From CAYUPI01 sp964446585 (GTDB taxonomy: Bacteria > Verrucomicrobiota > Verrucomicrobiia > Limisphaerales > UBA8199): a stretch of DNA of 35,086 nucleotides. The notes beneath the pieces are model-generated. The model had not been told where the DNA came from and made no database searches. It was given only the letters and a program-made list of their open reading frames with translations. This document shows, one piece after another, positions 33,293-35,086 of the stretch. Every line of letters starts with the position of its first letter. The stretch's first letter is position 1. Position numbers and translations under genes: made by a program. The stretch lies in NCBI GenBank assembly GCA_964446585.1, contig CAYUPI010000059.1, positions 1-35,086 of the forward strand, written 5' to 3'.

Positions 33293-34774
33293 ATGCCAAG
33301 AGCCATCAGGAAGCCCAAAGCCAAGGGCCCTCGACCCGACGGGCAAACCAACGGCCCGGTAACCGAAGACGGCTCCACTGCAACAGCCGTCGCTGATCTG
33401 CCGCCGGAGGAACTCGGCGCCCAGTCGCCGCCCGCCGAACCTGCCGAAACGGCTGAAAAGCCGGAGCCCAGGGCCAAGGCCGACAAAGATCAGGCTGACA
33501 AAGACCACATCGCCACCTCGCTCAACATCGCCAAGCTCCAGGGGATGTCGATGTCCGAACTGAACCAGATGGCACGCGAGATCGGTGTCGAGAATTTCGG
33601 CACGATGCGAAAACACGAGGTCATTTTCCACATCCTGCAAAAGAACGCCGAGCGGGCCGGCGTGCTCTTTTCCGAAGGCGTCCTCGAGGTGCTGCCAGAA
33701 GGCTTTGGTTTTCTGCGCTCGCAAAGCTTTAATTATCTGCCGTGTCCGGAGGACATCTACGTCTCTCCCTCACAAATTCGCCGGTTCGACCTGCAGACGG
33801 GCAACCTCATCGCCGGCCAGATCCGGCCGCCGAAGGAGAAAGAGCGCTTCTTCGCCTTGCTCAAGGTCGAGGGCGTGGACCAGGAGGACCCCGATAAGGC
33901 CAAGGACAAGACTCACTTTGACAACCTGACGCCGCTCTTTCCCAACAAGCGGTTCATCCTCGAAACTGCCGCCGATGAACTCTCAACCCGCGTGCTCGAT
34001 TTGGTCTGCCCGATCGGCAAAGGCACGCGAGGCTTGATCGTCGCACCGCCCCGCACTGGCAAGACCATCCTGATGCAAAAGCTGGCTAACGCCATCCTCA
34101 AGAACAATCCCGAGGCCTACCTGTTCATCCTGCTCATCGACGAGCGGCCTGAGGAAGTCACCGACATGGAACGCTCCTGCCGTGGTGCCGAGGTCATTAG
34201 CTCGACCTTCGACGAACCCCCCGAACGGCACGTTCAGGTCGCCGAAATGGTCATCGAAAAGGCCAAACGCATGATCGAGCATAAACGGGATGTCGTCATT
34301 CTGCTCGATTCAATCACGCGCCTGGCCCGTGCGTACAACACGGTTCAGCCCCACTCAGGGAAAATTCTCTCCGGCGGCGTGGATGCCAATGCCCTACACA
34401 AGCCCAAGCGCTTCTTCGGCGCAGCCCGCAACATCGAGGAAGGCGGCTCTCTAAGCATCATCGCGACTGCCCTGGTCGATACCGGCTCGCGCATGGACGA
34501 AGTCATTTTTGAAGAGTTCAAGGGCACAGGCAACATGGAGGTAAACCTGGATCGCGCGCTGGTGGACCGCCGGATTTTCCCTTCGATTAACATCGAGCGC
34601 TCCGGCACACGCAAAGAGGAACTGCTTTATCACCCGGACGAGTATAACAAAGTGGTTATCTTGCGGCGCGCTCTCACCGGAGTGCCCCCGGTCGAGGCCA
34701 TGGAACTGGTCTTGAACAAGCTCAAAAAGACCGGCAGCAATATCGAGTTCCTGCTCTCGATGAGCGTGGGGTAA
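33293..34774 (+). CDS. rho: Transcription termination factor Rho, full-length canonical copy
   Basis: A 493-residue Rho close in pattern to the E. coli protein. Residues 1-75 form a Lys/Pro/Glu-rich disordered extension. Rho_N follows at about 77-120 (IAKLQGMSMSELNQMAREIG), then the cold-shock RNA-binding domain at 121-200 (VLEVLPEGFGFLRSQSFNYL, IYVSPSQIRRFDLQTG, RPPKEKERFFALLKVEGV) and the hexameric ATPase: Walker A GLIVAPPRTGKTILM (K257), Walker B VVILLDSITRLARAYN, Q-loop HSGKILSGGVDANALH (K357), EFKGTGNMEVNLDRAL. All primary and secondary RNA-contact motifs are kept, so this is probably the main terminator. The start ATG follows a direct repeat and lacks a clear ribosome site. It is convergent with the FAD oxidoreductase. 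Confidence 0.95.
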   Translation: MPRAIRKPKAKGPRPDGQTNGPVTEDGSTATAVADLPPEELGAQSPPAEPAETAEKPEPRAKADKDQADKDHIATSLNIAKLQGMSMSELNQMAREIGVENFGTMRKHEVIFHILQKNAERAGVLFSEGVLEVLPEGFGFLRSQSFNYLPCPEDIYVSPSQIRRFDLQTGNLIAGQIRPPKEKERFFALLKVEGVDQEDPDKAKDKTHFDNLTPLFPNKRFILETAADELSTRVLDLVCPIGKGTRGLIVAPPRTGKTILMQKLANAILKNNPEAYLFILLIDERPEEVTDMERSCRGAEVISSTFDEPPERHVQVAEMVIEKAKRMIEHKRDVVILLDSITRLARAYNTVQPHSGKILSGGVDANALHKPKRFFGAARNIEEGGSLSIIATALVDTGSRMDEVIFEEFKGTGNMEVNLDRALVDRRIFPSINIERSGTRKEELLYHPDEYNKVVILRRALTGVPPVEAMELVLNKLKKTGSNIEFLLSMSVG

Positions 34775-34792
34775 CCCGCGTCCGCCGCTCCG

Positions 34793-35086
34793 TCAACGCG
34801 CGGTCCATTCCAGCAACTGCTGTTGCGCCAGTAAACTCTCGCGCAATTTCCGGTACTCCACTCGCTGCACCGGTTGGTTTGCATCAATCGCCAGCGCTGC
34901 GGCGGTGGCGGCCGACTGGCCGAGGACCATGAACACCGGCTCCATGCGGATCGAGCCATAAGCGATATGCGATGCGGACAGACAGACGGAAACCAGCAAG
35001 TTCTCGCACTCACCCGCCTTCGGCACCAATGCCCGATACGAAATCGGGTAAGGCGGAAAGCCGCCGACCTGCACGTCGCCTTCGTT
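34793..35086 (-). CDS. FAD-dependent oxidoreductase, C-terminal part only
   Basis: The frame is open from the window edge to a TGA at 34793-34795, giving the last 97 residues; the start lies outside. The segment NEGDVQVGGFPPYPISYRAL and the following CENLLVSVCLSASHIAYGSI, then RMEPVFMVLGQSAATAAALA, match the C-terminal end of the FAD_oxidored family abundant in Verrucomicrobia and Planctomycetes, where GQSAATAA closes the FAD site. These enzymes are usually exported and often lie in polysaccharide-use loci. The substrate is unknown. It is convergent with the canonical rho gene, with only 18 bp between stops. Confidence 0.88.
   Translation of the reverse strand, partial: NEGDVQVGGFPPYPISYRALVPKAGECENLLVSVCLSASHIAYGSIRMEPVFMVLGQSAATAAALAIDANQPVQRVEYRKLRESLLAQQQLLEWTAR

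Overview
The window looks like a chromosomal segment of a free-living Gram-negative bacterium of the Verrucomicrobiota, most likely the Pedosphaera/Limisphaera side. This is an inference from gene content and intergenic style, because no rRNA or marker phylogeny is present. The pointers are Tat-exported Gfo/Idh/MocA oxidoreductases, DUF1080, DUF5069 and DUF3179 proteins, a secreted sulfatase, sugar phosphate isomerase-like TIM barrels, LpxI (lipid A synthesis), and intergenic GTCCGAAG-type and REP-like repeats. No tRNA, rRNA, CRISPR array, transposase or phage gene was seen.

Layout. 1-3250: a secreted sugar-modifying set (partial sugar isomerase, Tat-type Gfo/Idh/MocA oxidoreductase, DUF1080 hydrolase). 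3348-8309: small housekeeping and unknown genes (VOC protein, lipoprotein with two repeated motifs, a TIM-barrel protein with a histone-like basic tail, a YkgJ-type cysteine-cluster protein, a secreted unknown, DUF5069). 8460-12852: a plus-strand run with a flavoprotein disulfide reductase whose gene is interrupted in frame by repeat DNA, a DUF3179 protein, lpxI and an unknown. 12862-19370: a secreted phosphodiesterase, then gnd, gcvP and a hemerythrin gene overlapping gcvP by four bases. 19453-26961: M14 peptidase, a small unknown, signal peptidase I, sulfatase, a MOT1-type sulfate/molybdate transporter, glutaminyl-peptide cyclotransferase and a second Tat-type oxidoreductase. 27048-35086: a compact minus-strand operon (reduced Rho, WYL regulator, 78-residue protein), a secreted S41-like protein lacking its catalytic dyad, a three-domain fusion (low-molecular-weight phosphatase, RpiB, serine hydroxymethyltransferase), a second canonical Rho, and the end of an FAD-dependent oxidoreductase.

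How the genes fit together. Gnd makes ribulose 5-phosphate, the substrate of the RpiB domain. GcvP and the SHMT domain both handle glycine and one-carbon units. The fusion therefore joins enzymes of pentose phosphate and one-carbon metabolism, and its domain order repeats the order of separate genes in Bacillus subtilis (ywlE, ywlF/rpiB, ywlG, glyA). The two Rho factors lie about 3.8 kb apart and differ in the RNA-binding part. The most unusual items are the triple fusion, the reduced-Rho/WYL operon, the S41 pseudo-protease, the basic-tailed TIM barrel, and the repeat insertion that an essential-type flavoenzyme gene has absorbed in frame.
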